The notes below the pieces were generated by a model. It did not search any database, had not been told where the DNA came from, and was given only the letters and a program-made list of their open reading frames with translations. This document shows positions 1 through 12,766 of a stretch of 64,000 bases of DNA, in pieces. The stretch comes from Tridacna crocea. Taxonomy: Eukaryota > Mollusca > Bivalvia > Cardiida > Cardiidae. A program made the translations under genes and the position numbers. Within the stretch, counting starts at the first letter, position 1. The number at the start of each line of letters is the position of its first letter. The stretch spans positions 37,834,427-37,898,426 of the forward strand of contig OX031065.1 of assembly GCA_943736015.1 (NCBI GenBank). Reading direction: 5' to 3'.

Positions 1-344
1 GAGAGACATAACTTAGATCTACATGTAGCTATCAGAGAGATGCCTTAATGAAAAGGAAGTTTTCTTTTGTTAAAAAAAAGTCTTCATCATTGTAATTTTA
101 AAGCTGTTTAAACCAAAAACAAGAGCATCCCAAACAGGTTCTAATGCTCTGCTGCAAGTGCTTCATTTTCAGTGGAAATTTTAACTCGAAAAAGGGGCAT
201 TAATCTAAATGAATCCAAAATTCTTTGATAGTTATCTGCTCCTGTTTTATAGGTTCCCACTTTCATAGTTATAAACTTGCCCATGTTTCAATTAACTATC
301 TACAGTAAAATCAAAGATTCTGCAAAATGTTAAAAGTTTTTGCT

Positions 345-573
345 ATAACCCATTACCAAACGACAATATTTTAGACTGGTCCAAATTGAAAGCATTTGCA
401 GACGACAAAATAAAAGTGACTGAAAATTTGAAATTTGTTTTGTAAAGGGTAGAAAACATTGTGGGAAAAGTAGAAAATGCTGGTTACCAGCATTTTCTCC
501 TTTTCCCACAATGTTTTCCAAAGGCTTCTTTCTCAGGGGCGTCAAAAGTAGGGATTGTGTGGTAATGGGTTAA
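345..573 (-). mobile_element. TTAA hairpin element, type A, full length
   Basis: Starts at a degenerate TATAACCCATTACC and ends GTGGTAATGGGTTAA. The central palindrome GAAAATGCTGG/CCAGCATTTTC is intact. Lies in the RBM39 intron that leaves the window to the left. Confidence 0.85.
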
Positions 574-983
574 GCCAATGCCAGGATAGTCATAGTAACT
601 TGTCATTTTCTCCAAAAACAGCTGAGCTAAGAAGATGGTGGAAAGTTTAGATCGTAGTTCTAGCAGCAAATTCTATGTTGTCTGATCTTGACGTGAGAGA
701 AAAGTGGTTCCCTGATTATTACATAAACTTCAATGTGGAAATTGGACACCATTTAAAATTACAGTTCTCAAACAGGCTAAAAATAGCCAGGACTATATAT
801 TGATGCAAGAAAGTTATATGATATTACAGATGCAAAATTTGGGTCTGAAGTCTAGCAAAGGCATGAATGCCTGTTTCAAAAAGACACAGTACTGTACTCA
901 TCCGAAAGTTTCAGGTGTACCATGTAAATAGATATTGACTGCACCAGTTAAGGTGTGATAATTTCCAACAAAAATAGACTAAC

Positions 984-3900
984 CTTTCCAAAGGGTTCAA
1001 ATATTCCCTTCAACATATCCTCTGTAATGTTAAAGTGCAACGATCCAACATAAAGTCTCATTGGCCCTGTCTGTTGTCCCTTTGAAATGATGTTTGTAGT
1101 TAATGGTTGTCTGTTCTTCTCTGCTTGTGATGCTTGAACAATAATGGGAACTCCTAGCAGTTTCTGACCAGTCAAGCCTTGTGCCAGTGGAACTGATTCA
1201 ACATCTTTGTACTCTATATAAGCAATACCTTTAGATCTCCTAGTTTTATTGTCCGTAATTAGCCTCACATCTTTCACCTCTCCAACAGATGAGAAAAATT
1301 CCTCCAAGTCCCGAGGTCTAATTCTAGCTGACAGCTGCATACAGAATACAGTCCTAGCATCTCGTTCCTCTGGACTCAAGTCTTGTGGTGGTTCCCTGAA
1401 ACAGACATATAAATAGCTACCTCCTCAACCTTTTTAGGCAATAGAACTTGCATAACCTTGTTAAACCTATATAAATCACCATAGATTAAGATACAATATA
1501 AGCAAAAAATATCTTGTCAAAAGAAGGATTTAAAATTCAAGCGTTTATTCATTTGCAAAAATCTTTTCACATGTGGTCTGCTGCATATTGCGGAAAGTTG
1601 AAAAAGGTAGTTATAACAAATAAATACATGTTTGGGCATCTGCAGAGCCTATTTCTCTCAACACTCCAGCAACTTTTAAACTTTTATGTGAAAAAAAGTA
1701 TGGATATCTATTTTGTGTGAGGTAATTAACCTATTCCCAAATAATCCCTACTTTTGATGACCCAAAGAAAGAAGACTTTAGAAAACATTGTGGGAAAAGG
1801 AGAAAATGCTGGTAACCAGCATTTTCTCCTTTTTCCAAAATGTTTTATACCCTTCACATAACAAATTTCAAATTTTCAATCAATTGTCATTGGTAATGAG
1901 TTCGAACTTTTCTCTCTACAAGCCAACTTTATACCAGCAAACATATATTCTAGCATCATATAAACTGTCAAATGTTTGTGCTTATTACACATGTACAACC
2001 ATATTTATATAAAGAGCACACATGTGGAAGATTCCTCAGATAATTCCAGCTTTAATTCATTGAAGTCACTTAGTTATATCAACTCTTTGCCAAACACCAT
2101 AATTTTACAGCAGTCTAAATTGAAAGCATTTGCAGACAACATAACTTACGTGACTAAAAAGTTGAAATTTGTATTGGGAAGGGAAGAAAACATTGTGGGA
2201 AAAGAGAAAATGCTGGTTACCAGCATTTTTCTCCTTTCCCACAATCTTTTCTAAGGGTGTCTTTCATGTGATTGTCAAACATAGGGGTTGTGTGGTAATG
2301 CGTTAACCCTTCCCACACAGCCCTTGTTTTAACGTGTCTGTAGTTCAAGTCTTTTGAAAACACTGTGGGAAAAGGAGAAATTGCTCGTAACGAGGAATTT
2401 CTCCTTTTCCCACAGTGTTTTCTGCCTGTCCGGATAATTTTCTGCCATTGACATGAAAGTTAAAATTATCATCTGCAAACTCTTTCAGTTTGGAAGAGTC
2501 TAGATTTTGTTGTTTGGGAAAGGGTTAATAAAATGAAGATACTTTGTCATATTCAGGTGCATCTTTCAGTTATTAATTCTATTAAATTTCCTCATACCTC
2601 AAAGGACTTTTGCTGATACTCCTTCTTAATCTGAGTGGAGACTTGCTTCTGTACCGTCCTCTGTCTCTTTCCTTACTATGTGACCTCTTCCTTCTCTCCT
2701 TACTACGAGTTCTCCTTCGCTCCTTACTCTTGCTTCTCTTATCACGACTTCTGCTTCTCCTCCTTTCTCGGCTGCGCTTTCTCTCCCTACTTCTGCTTCT
2801 TTTTTTGTCTCTACCATATTTCTCCTTTTCCCTGTCAGGGCTCCTGCAAATCAGTTAAAATTGTCAGTTCTGCATTACACAGCAAAATTTTGATAAAATT
2901 TAAGTCTCTACCAAAAACACTTTATTTCCATTATCTGTCAATGTCAATAGCCACAACCTGTATTTGTAATCTGGACAATACTTTTCTATTTGGCAACTAA
3001 ATTCATTCCTTTGGTCTTTATTGTTTTGAAAGTGGTTATTGTCACTATACTGTCAGTAAGCTATGAAACATTTTCTTGCGTGTTGCAAACCTGAATTTGG
3101 GATGACTTGGTAAATAAAATTCTTTGGATGTATGCTTTGTAGCTTTACCACCCAAGTCTTTGACTTAACTTAACAATGGTTCAAACTACACAACAGAGAA
3201 ATATCTTAAGGTCAGGAAAAGGCTTTCTTTTATGTCTTGTGTTCTGCGAAACTCTTCATCAAAAGGACATTTGTCCTTTCAGGATGAGAAAACTTAACCC
3301 CTTTTAAATCAGAACAACAAAGTCAGTTCAATCAAACAGGAAAGTAACATGAGAATTAAGGATCATAATAGCAGCATACTTTTCCTGAAGAACACTTTAG
3401 ATGCAATGAGCAATACTGTGCTCAACACTATCTGTTACCAACTTAATTCATAACTTCCTACAGATTTATTTTATTTATTTTTTTTTTTTCAAAACACATT
3501 AATAATGTGAAATAGGTGCTAGGTTACGGTGATATTCAGGAAAAAATCTTTTTTACACAAAAGATATACATCTATAAAGATTCTGAAGAAGAAAAAGTGT
3601 CAAGTTGAAACATGAAAACCCTGAATATGAGAGTGCCTTTTCCCATGACATGTTATAATGCAGGTTTTATAAATGAATATGAAATTTGTGTGAAACAACT
3701 TATTTGCCGACAAACTTTCAAGCATTACAATCAGTAAATATAAATTCATATCAATTCATCAGGAATTCAGTTAATTTTTACTCAATAATTTTCAACAAAT
3801 AGCTCAGTAATGCCAAGAAAATTGTTTAAGCCATGTTTCTCGGTAATTTCAGAGTGTTATTATCATGATAGGCAAGCCTCAACAGGATAATGTTAATGAG

Positions 3901-6900
3901 GGGGGAAAAAAAAAGGAGTAAAAGTAGCAAGTCCTACTTACAAAAACGAAGATGGCCCTGGAGGCCTGGACCACTCACCTGAATTTTTGAGGGGACGATA
4001 GCCAATTTTTTTAAAGTATTTAACCCTTTCCCAAAACAAACTTTTGGACTAGACTAAATTGAAAGCATTTGCAGACGACAATTCAACTCTTGCTGAAAAG
4101 ATGATTTCTGTCAATGATAGGGTAGAAAACATTGTGAGAAAAGGAGAAAATGCTGGTTACCAGCATTTTTTCCTTTTCCCACAATGTTTTTAAAAGGCTA
4201 CTATTCAAGACCTGTGAAAACCAGGGATAGTTTGGAAACAGGTTAAATTTTGGAAGCAAACTCATTATTTTACCAAGCAATTTTGAAAGGTCACCTGTAA
4301 AAATCAATTCAAAATCTGTCAGCACCCCTACAATCATCACCGCAGCCATTTCTTTATGAATCAGAATTCAGCGTATAAATTTTGTAGAGAATTCAGAAAA
4401 CAATCTATCATAAAGTAAAGAAATGATGAACTACAAAATGGTTAAACCCAGATAGAGGCCATTTTGGTGACTGGTGAAATATTATGCAAGTACAGTCGAA
4501 TCTGAGTTAGTGGTCATACGTGCGTAGCGGCCATTCTGCGATTAACGGTCAGTTCAGGCCCGCCCGTGCAAATTTACTCTTTAAAGTCCTTTAATTAACG
4601 GTAAACTGTGATATGTGGTCAGCGGTCACATTTGAAGATCTTAATTGCACTTAAAGCATATCCCATAAAGTGGTCACGCGACCCAACTAATTGCTAGCAG
4701 GTGGTGTGAAAAATTAATTAACACGTCTGGCTCCGTGTGCATACACCGCGGCGCTATACCAATCAACATGTGTGATAAACAGTTGAACTTTAATAGTGTA
4801 GGTGTACAGTTTGCATAAACAGTGTTATAGCGGGCTATTCTTTGCTGATCGGCAGATAGACGCTGCTTCCTCGCAATGTTTTACATTACTATTGAAAACG
4901 AGGTTACCAATTTCCAAAATGGCGTCGATTACCGTAATTTGCGTAAATTTTGGGACAGTAAAAAATAATTATTCTTTTTCGTTTCCCAATACTGTGGTCT
5001 ACAAGAAAAAAAATGATCAAACAAGCCAATCTGTCATACTGAAAGTCATTGGCTAACCCGTCGAATATTGCCGACGTTGAACGTCAGTGATGTCAGGTTT
5101 GCAGGTTGTCTATTTTTAGATTGATTGGAATTCCACCGATCAGTTTGAGCACAAGAGTTTAAAACTTCGCTTTTTCTCATCGTTTTCGTTGATTATTAAC
5201 TTTTCGCTCAATATTGTCTGCATCATGGGATCGCGATGAATGTTATTTTGCGTTTGTAGATAAAATTCACAACATAATTTACCTGCTTACATCTACGTAA
5301 GGTGAACAACGTTAATTCCACTCTGACAAGTAGCCTACCTGCTCGGACCGTTTTCAAATCGATCGATTGACCTTGGGTAAAACTGTGTACCTTTATTTCT
5401 ATTTATAAACAATGAACTCGATTGACCTAAAATACAATGTACACGCACGGGTGTCAACTCTAGATGTCAACTTCGGATGTACACACGTTATACACGTTAT
5501 GGGTCTTGGATAACGAAGGAAATCTACTGATTTCAATAAAAATGTATAGCAGAGAAAGACTGGAAGAGGTGAAAGTGCTCATGAGGAATGATTTCTATTT
5601 TCATTCCACAATGTTTTCAACAGTTATCATCGGCAGTGGAATTTAAAAAAATTGGACTTATCCAAATTGAAAGCTTTTGCAGACAACAATGTAAATCATA
5701 AATGTGATTGAAATTTTTAAATTTGTTCTGAAAGATAGAAAATAGTTTTGCTAATCTGATCTGTGTTAAGCAGCCAACTGTCGTATGCAGCCACTTTTGG
5801 CTTGTCCCTTGGTTGGCTGCTTAAGACAGTTTTGACTGTATTCCAATGACAGCAGTTTTATATTACCTCTTGCAATACCTAGCTATCAAATATATCAAGT
5901 AGAAAGTGTGCATACTGATCACCATTTCTCACCAGTGCAGTCACCTGGTAGAGCCTGTTTCAAAATCTGACAAGTGGTTTAAGAGAAGATTTCAAAGAAT
6001 TTCTTTGTCAATACTGTGCAAAGAGCTCCCCCACCACCGCCATATTTTTCAATAGATCCATATTTCACGAACAATTTTGAAAAGGATCACCCAATTGACA
6101 TTTCTGTGAAATTATTTTAAAATCTGACCAGCGGATTCAGAAGTGATGATTTTCAATGAATTTCTTAGAAAACTATATTTGGTTCCCATATTTGATTGCT
6201 ATGGCAACCATAGGTTTAGATGGAATAAAAATTTTGTAAACAATTTTTAAAGAGGACCTCCCAAGGAACATTCCAGTCAAGTTTGGTCAAAATTGGCCCA
6301 GTAGTTTAGGACAAGAAGATGTTTGGAGAATTATTGACAAAGCGCAACAGAAACAACATGGTCCTTAAAGCTCCCATTGAGCATGTTGTGCTCGGGCGAG
6401 CTAAAAATCCAATTTCATCTGTGTTTACAACAGGAAGACAAGAGCTGATGCAAGGTTGAAATGGTTCTATTATGATTATAATTTAATAAAAAATGTTGAT
6501 ACCTTTTTCTTTCCCTTTCCCTGTTTCTGTCTCTACTTCTGTCTCTTGTCCTTTCACCACTCTTTTCTCGACTGCGCCTGCGACTGAAAATTGTATAACT
6601 TTCATTAATAAAGATGTCCCTCATGCACTGAGCCCACTTATTCAACTGTACTTTTAAGTTTTATAGTTTACGTCTTTTTTTCTCTTTTCATAAAGTTTAA
6701 CAAAATACAAGCAATACAAATATTCATTAATTGCAGAATTAGATTTCTTAATTACAAAAAAAGTGAAAATACATGTATATAAATGTATATTTTCTTCCAA
6801 GTCTGTATCTTTATCTACATATAACACATAAAGCCACTACAAGGGAAGACCTTGAATAAGTTGTCCACTTTTATAACCACTTCTATTGCAATTTCCAGAG

Positions 6901-9900
6901 TATTTTCACCCACTCTATCCATAAACAGGTAACAAAAACCATGTAATACATTGTTACATTTGTATTTAAATACAAATGCTCAGTGTGGTTTACAAAAAAG
7001 GTATCTATCCAGTTATACCCTTTGAAGCTACATCACCGTTATACTTAGATTCAATCCTGCACTGTGATGCTCATGTTCTTTCAAACATACCTTCAATTTC
7101 GCTCAAATCTGCATTACTAGATTCAGATCATGATTCTTTTCCCAAATAGGACCAAAATTGCACCTATTCACAATATACAACAGAACCTGTTATTAGGAAT
7201 TGTATATCAAATATACTTCAAAAGTTATAGTTCCAATTTGTCATAACCTAGGAGATAAGACTTCCATGTGAATGCCTCATGACCTGTAAAGACATAAAAG
7301 CCCAAATAACTTTGTGTTTTACTCTTGACATTTCCTGAGTGTATGTGGAGGTCAAAGGCGTAAGAACCTGGCAGAGACAGGATAAAATATTAGTGTTCTA
7401 CTCCGTCTTATATAATATTCATCTGTTGATACTCCAATTTTCACAAAACATCTCAGAAATTGCACCTAGGGTGTCCAAAGTAAATCTCAAATTTCTGGTT
7501 TCAGGGTAATATTCTGTGCTAGGGTGGGTGTAATGGTCATCACTCAGACTCTGTCTCATTAGTTTTTCCTTGTTACAGTACATTATTCTAGTTTGAATGC
7601 CAAACATTGGGTAAATCTACAATTACATGTATGTGTCCTGCATGTATCAATAGAACATAGCATGAACACTTCTTATCTACTTACCTCTCCGAAGTGTGTC
7701 AGTATTCATTTTGTAATTGTTTTGAATGAGATTTTTAGTTCAAAACCATGTTTAGAAGGAGTATTGACATGATGCCTGTTTAGAGTGAGGCTCACATTAA
7801 ATTCAAAGACACCAAATAACATATTGCTCCGCAGAGTTTAGCAGATCTGAAAGAAATAATGAAATCTTCCTAAATATTACAATGGCTTCCAGATTTGATA
7901 TGCCCTGTTTCATTCATCTGAAAGAGGAAATGAATGGTAATTTAATAAACCATAGTCAGGACATGTAAACGTGAGCCTTTGCAACAACTGTGCCGACATT
8001 TAGTGTACCATGGAAAAAAGCATTCACGACAAGAATCATTATCCGTTTTTATTTTTATCTTTCTTTTTCCCTCCCCATTTATTTAAATAGCACCAGAAAG
8101 TTATTATGTTTGATATGATTTGGCACGTAAAATACAAAGTTTAATTCAAAATCATGTTTGATATGCTTTGGCATGTAAAATACAAGGTTTAATTCAAAGG
8201 ACATTATTTTATATAAAATTATGAAAAATGGCATCAAACTTACTCTATGTATCATAAGTGAGTGCATTTGGAACCCAAACCAGTGCTGGCACAAACATTA
8301 AGGTAGTTCTACATGCTGACCCTGTTCATTACACAATATGAATGCAGGTCAATAATTTCTGGTTCACAACTCGGTTACACAAGGGGACATTAACACCCTA
8401 CCCTACAATGGTGTCTCCCTCTTCTAAGATTTTGCTTATCTCGTCAGTAATGTGTCACGATTTTACACTTTAATGATTATCTTTTACTTTACAAATATTT
8501 CCTGCCAACAACCTTGCTTTACTTTATAGTACAAGACATTTGAATGACGGCAAAAACAGTTTATAAAATGTTTAAAATCTCCATGTACTTACGAAGACTT
8601 TCTGTCCCTGTCCCTTTCTCTGTCTCGGTCCCTATCTGATCCATTGTCCTATGTTTCCAGAAAACACCAACAAAGTCACATACAGGATACACCAACAGCA
8701 ATAAGGTAAAAAATGGTAATAAAAATGTATTAGTGATACTATCATTAAAACCCTTATATACTATATCTATACAGCTTACACCACTGGGATTCACAAAACC
8801 TGAAAATCACCAACCCTGAAAAGAATGATAATTAATTAAAATAAATCATGTTCTGTAGAAACCCTTCAATTCTTTTTTCCTTTCATTTCAAGGAAATATG
8901 AACTTGTCACTCTCTTCTCTACTTTTTTTTTAGACAATTATTTGCGAAAATGGAAGTACTTGCCTAAACTAAATTATTTTTAAGTCTGTCTACATCATCT
9001 TCATGATAATTCTTTTCCTTTGTGTCACTGAAATATTCCAAACACTTTTCCTTTTTCCAAAATTGTATAACGAAAATCAGTTTTATCAGGTTGCATAATA
9101 GTTATGTTTGTGTCTAACTGCAGAGCTCTACAGATATTTATACATTTCAGGAAAATGGACCACAGCTGTAAAAATGTGCTCCATTTATATATAACAGTGA
9201 ATGAGAATACAACTTCTCAAAAGTGGAAAAGGTTCATTTACTTCATCTGCTGTACAGGATCGAAAAATTCTACCAAACCTCCACTTTGCATTTTTTTTAC
9301 AATGTTTCTCATTCACTGTTTCTAATATATGACGTACAACAAAATCTGCTGTCTGGCTTGAATTTGGTGTGTAGGAGATTTCTTCATCTTTTCTAATACT
9401 TCTATCTGTTTTGATTGTTCAAAATACATACAAAAAAATGTGTCAACTTTTACATCCATCAAAAAAAAATTATTTATTTCCACAAGTTATCGTAAGTGTG
9501 AATTTAAATACCATCCAATGCATCAAAGAAAGGGGGCAAAAAACTACCTTAATCGGGTAACAGCTCAAGTGAACACAAAGTATTTTACAAAAATTGGCGC
9601 TAGATGGCTAGGAACCAGAGAGCAGATTTTGGGTCTTCCACTAACAAATTCTATCAATGTGTAAACTTAAACATCAATCTTATACGTTCAAATTCAAAGA
9701 GACAGCATTACAGCGATCAAAATTTCACGGGGGCTCATATCATCGATCAAAGGTGGCAAGGATGTTTTCCATCTTTTCGGCACAATTGTTTGTCTGTTTT
9801 CCTCTCTGGTCTTGCCCTGGGGAAGATTGAAGGGCAGGTATCAGTTTTGTCAATCAGTGTGAAATAGCAAAAAATGTTATATTTCTTTAATTTCTTGAGC

Positions 9901-11302
9901 TAAATCCCCAAATTAAAGTAGTCGAAAAAAAAAAAATCGTATTTTTTGGTTGTATTAGGTTTCATGATTTCTTAACAATTAATGAATTTACATTTTCCTT
10001 TATACTACCAATTTCTTAAATACATGTAAAGACCGACACTTTTTCAACATGTTAAACATCTCCAAGATACACTGTATAAATGCTCCTTACAAAATGTTTT
10101 CTGAAATTTTGTTCATACATTCATAAAATAAATGCCAAAAATTTTCTTTTTTAATTGATTTACGAAAAAATCTAGTTACAGTTTATACCTTTCAACAAAT
10201 GGAGATAACCTGTCTGGGGGAGGGAGCTGTCCCATCTGCTTAATACATGTGATAATCTGAGGTAAAACAAAACAAGGCTTGTTAGTTAAGCTGTTTTCAA
10301 ATTGAATATTTATCACCGTATTTCCAACCCCTATAACTCATCTACAGTGCAATGTAATATTTTGTAATTTTTATTGTGTTTATTTTACTGTAGATTTTAG
10401 TATTGTGTCCAACAAATACAAAACACCAATGAAACCCTGACTAGCCAAGGCCAAACACATTCCTTTATAATCAATCTTGTTAAGGAGACCATTGTAAACA
10501 TGTGCCTTTCACTACTCACAACAGATGAGAAGAAATGATCTACATGTTTTCACATGATACACACACATTTCCTCCATAGATTAGCAGATTCTTTCATTCA
10601 CCTTAATCAAGCATATTGCTATAACAATATCTTAAAGATTTCTCAAGAGCGTACAGAAACGAAATGGAATACAGTGCTTAATTTTATGCCGTAATCAGTA
10701 TCCAGTATGAAAAATAAAATATAGGATATTCTCCTGACAAATCACATGCATTTCAAACAGATTCTTAGCAAATTGTCACAGCCTGATAATGTCAGGGGAG
10801 TAATGCATAATACTGTACTGGTTAAAATTTGCACTACCCTGATGTAGGCTACCTTTCAAACTTTAGATATATATGGCCAGGGTCCAAATAATTTCAGCAT
10901 TCTTACTTGTCCTCCTGCCATTTTGCACTCGCCCTATAGTTAGACAAAGAAGGATAATCCATTTGCCCTCACCAAATTTTTACTTCTAAAGACAAGCATA
11001 TTTTTTGGACTCTGTACATGACTGTCAAGTGACCAAGCTAGTAAATTGCCCAACAGTACCCTGTTGAACTGGAGACTGGTCCCTTGATAACTTACAGCTT
11101 ATTGAACAATTTTGTTCCCTGTACACAAGTAGAGCCCTACACTGGTACAGATCTGTTTCACTCTTGTCTCATTATTACAACACCAGTAAAAGATTTAAAT
11201 GTAAATATAAAAGTATACATAATTCAACTCCTTTACCTCCTTTCTATAGGGAGCCTCCAACATTGCTTCTACATCAAAATCGTCAGCCATTTCTGTGAAA
11301 AT
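984..11302 (-). CDS. RBM39: RBM39 (CAPER-alpha) splicing factor, 5' half, exons 1-5
   Basis: RBM39 is a nuclear U2AF65-related splicing factor and transcription coactivator. Coding exons on the minus strand are 11237-11290 (ATG at 11290; exon extends to an acceptor at 11302), 8593-8648, 6503-6583, 2598-2843 and 984-1395, all with GT/AG borders and matching phases, giving 283 codons. Residues 1-18 read MADDFDVEAMLEAPYRKE, nearly the vertebrate start. Residues about 22-146 are an RS/RD/RE-rich arginine-serine domain. RRM1 follows, with RNP2 VFCMQL (162-167) and RNP1 KGIAYIEY (201-208). RRM2 begins with LYVGSLHFNI (260-269) and is cut at FGK (283), where a donor leads to an intron running left. 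The rest of RRM2, the linker and the C-terminal UHM are outside the window. The introns (1396-2597, 2844-6502, 6584-8592, 8649-11236) are large and hold repeats. Identity is very secure; the exon limits are by eye. Confidence 0.95.
1726..1903 (+). mobile_element. TTAA hairpin element, type A, long arm deleted
   Basis: TTAACCTATTCCC start, intact core hairpin, then the long arm jumps to TTGGTAATGAG, so about 50 bp (the TTTGTCGTCTGCAAATGC part) are missing. In RBM39 intron 4. Confidence 0.8.
2077..2306 (-). mobile_element. TTAA hairpin element, type A
   Basis: Long arm first (CTTTGCCAAACACC), core hairpin, ends TGGTAATGCGTTAA. Its last TTAA (2303-2306) is also the first TTAA of the next element. 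Confidence 0.8.
2303..2528 (+). mobile_element. TTAA hairpin element, type B
   Basis: Type B core: GAAATTGCTCGT pairing with a GAGGAATTTC arm, flanked by the same CACTGTGGGAAAAGG stem as type A. Ends GGGAAAGGGTTAA. Ends about 70 bp from RBM39 exon 4. Confidence 0.8.
4020..4246 (-). mobile_element. TTAA hairpin element, type A
   Basis: Starts TTAACCCTTTCCC, ends TTTGGAAACAGGTTAA, TTAA at both ends, core hairpin near 4150-4175. In RBM39 intron 3. Confidence 0.85.
4491..5840. mobile_element. Possible Tc1/pogo-like DNA transposon remnant
   Basis: The left end reads TACAGTCGAATCTG and the right end, on the other strand, TACAGTCAAAACTG; both are flanked by TA, as expected for a TA-targeting element with short inverted ends. 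Inside, 4930-5056 has a short open frame starting MASITVICV that I cannot assign. 5590-5756 holds a decayed TTAA hairpin fragment. Ends match over only about 14 bp, so the pairing may be accidental. Confidence 0.35.
5930..6408 (-). mobile_element. GCTCACC-family tandem-core element, antisense fragment
   Basis: Reverse complement of the family seen at 39282-41038: shares the segments on CAAACTTGG.TGGAATGTTCCTTGGGAGG and ends with CGGGCGAGCTAAAAA, the inverse of the family's TTTTAGCTC start. Only about one core unit is kept. In RBM39 intron 3, next to exon 3. Confidence 0.65.
8104..8202. repeat. Two-copy tandem repeat, 48-bp period
   Basis: GTTTGATATG.TTTGGCA.G begins at 8108 and again at 8156, each followed by TAAAATACAA.GTTTAATTCAAA. 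Two diverged units only. Confidence 0.7.
10210..10256 (-). other. Candidate 47-nt cassette (poison) exon in RBM39 intron 1
   Basis: On the minus strand a pyrimidine-rich stretch ending in TTTTACCTCAG precedes this 47-nt segment, which ends CCCAGACAG before GTTATC. It sits between RBM39 exon 1 and exon 2, both phase 0. Because 47 is not a multiple of 3, inclusion would shift the frame; reading on, the shifted frame stays open through exons 2 and 3 and ends at a TAA near the end of exon 4. Vertebrate RBM39 is known to limit its own level with a poison exon in this part of the gene. The donor is only moderate and no transcript is seen, so this is a prediction. Confidence 0.35.
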
Positions 11303-11340
11303 CTGAAAAATATTGTACATCCTTCATTTCACCACTTTTA

Positions 11341-11476
11341 AAAATTCTCATTTTCCCCACAATGTTTTCTACCTGGCTGGAAACAATTTTCAATTTTTGA
11401 GTTACATTTATTTTATCATCTTCAAGTGCTTTCAATTTAGACTAGTCTAAAATTTTGTCATTTGGTAAAGGGTTAA
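11341..11476 (+). mobile_element. TTAA hairpin element, type A, half copy
   Basis: Starts in the right half of the core stem (CCCCACAATGTTTTCTACC) and keeps the full long arm to GGTAAAGGGTTAA. Just upstream of RBM39 coding exon 1. Confidence 0.75.
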
Positions 11477-11923
11477 GTAATAATTTACCTATGAGGTTTG
11501 TGGAAAACCATCATTTGCCGATTTCATACTTCTTACTCATGTTTTTCCTCGTGAGTCTGATCTCTATTTCAATTAGTCCCAGACTTCAGACCAGCACTAT
11601 TTTTCAGCACTCATTACTGGGTAACTAGACTTAACATAAACAAATTCTGCTGAACAGAAAAAATTGTATTTCTCTACACATTCAAGCTGAATGAAAATAT
11701 ACAGTTGGGATATTCAGATTGTATAATGATTATCTTTTGACCCTAGTCACAAATGACTCACAATCTAACTTTAAAAAAGTATGCTTTCATTTTATTTCAA
11801 TTAACAACTTCAGTAAAGTGTATCGGGCCTTTCAGCCACACTTTTTTATTGCTAGTGAGTTACACATTCTATTTATGCACTAAATGACAAAGATAGCAAT
11901 CACTGATTCTTATAAACTCTAGT

Positions 11924-12144
11924 TTTACTCCTTACCAAAAGACAAAATTATAGATTGGTCTAAATTGAAAGACGACAAAATAAATGTGATTTATCAATTG
12001 AAATTTGGTATGGAGAGGATAGAAAACATTGTGGAAAAAGGAGAAAATGCTGGTTACCAGCATTCTTTCCTTTTCCTACAATGTTTTCTAAAGGCTTTTT
12101 TTCTTAGGGTCGTCAAAAGTAGGGATTGTGTGGTAATGGCTTAA
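11924..12144 (-). mobile_element. TTAA hairpin element, type A
   Basis: Long arm first, intact core hairpin, ends GTGTGGTAATGGCTTAA. Lies between the candidate 5' noncoding exon and coding exon 1 of RBM39. Confidence 0.85.
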
Positions 12145-12536
12145 AGTTACTGTAAAGTTCAAATGTAAGTAAACCTATTCATAAAATAAAATTTATTCCC
12201 GGTGAGTGTTTATTTCTTGAATGTGTTTGTGTATTGGGACAATATTTTTAATACAATCTTGAGTCAAAAGACAGATGAAATATTGTTCAAAATAAACAAA
12301 CAGCTGTGAAGTTCCAGTAATTCTTGTTAGTGTCATAAATAAACAGTCATTTGCTTAGGTGCACAAGATTACCAGATAGTACAGATAACTATCCCCATAG
12401 GCGATGATACTTTTTGACTGTCCAATGGTAAAGAGACAAGTCAAAACCAATCGAAAGTTACGCACAGATTTTGTGTGCATGTTTGAATTCTTAGAATTTC
12501 GCAAATAGCGCAAAAAAAACTCGGATTTAAACATAC

Positions 12537-12700
12537 CTGTTGCTTTTGTATTCAACAATCCTTCGTATGAAAAACAAATATTTTCAATTTAAATTCTGAA
12601 CTTGAGAGAAAACCGTGCATTATATTTGTTTCTTGTGTTTTTACATTCCCAAAAATGATTAAGCTGGCTGCCACGCACGATAAATTTCGTCAGTGTTTTT
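12537..12700 (-). promoter_or_regulatory. Possible 5' noncoding exon and start region of RBM39
   Basis: The coding exon 1 of RBM39 is preceded on the minus strand by an acceptor-like TTTTTCAG (11303-11310), so an upstream noncoding exon is expected. The strongest donor nearby is CAACAG followed by GTATGT at 12531-12536, which would end a noncoding exon at 12537. The upper limit is arbitrary. No TATA box or CpG cluster marks the start clearly. Confidence 0.3.
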
Positions 12701-12766
12701 CCCGTGATTTACATGTCATAAACGACTTCTACAAGCTTTTAATTCAATGAAAGATTCAATAATCTT

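Larger units (their letters stand above)
2844..11236 (-). other. RBM39 introns 1-3: repeat-bearing noncoding DNA
   Basis: Outside the exons and the elements listed separately, this stretch is AT-rich sequence without recognisable coding exons. Stretches 2844-4019, 6584-8103, 8203-8592 and 8649-10209 show only short homopolymer runs; 9197-9319 has a 14-bp inverted repeat (AGTGAATGAGAA type) about 100 bp apart with no other sign of mobility. 10257-11236 shows nothing I recognise. Confidence 0.5.

Noticed and set aside
2626..2817. Minus-strand frame MVETKKEAEV in the RBM39 RS exon
   Set aside because: Frame shadow of the AGA/GAA-rich RS-domain exon; the RS frame joins correctly to both neighbouring exons.
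9197..9319. 14-bp inverted repeat as a MITE
   Set aside because: Short arms, no target duplication and no second copy in the window.
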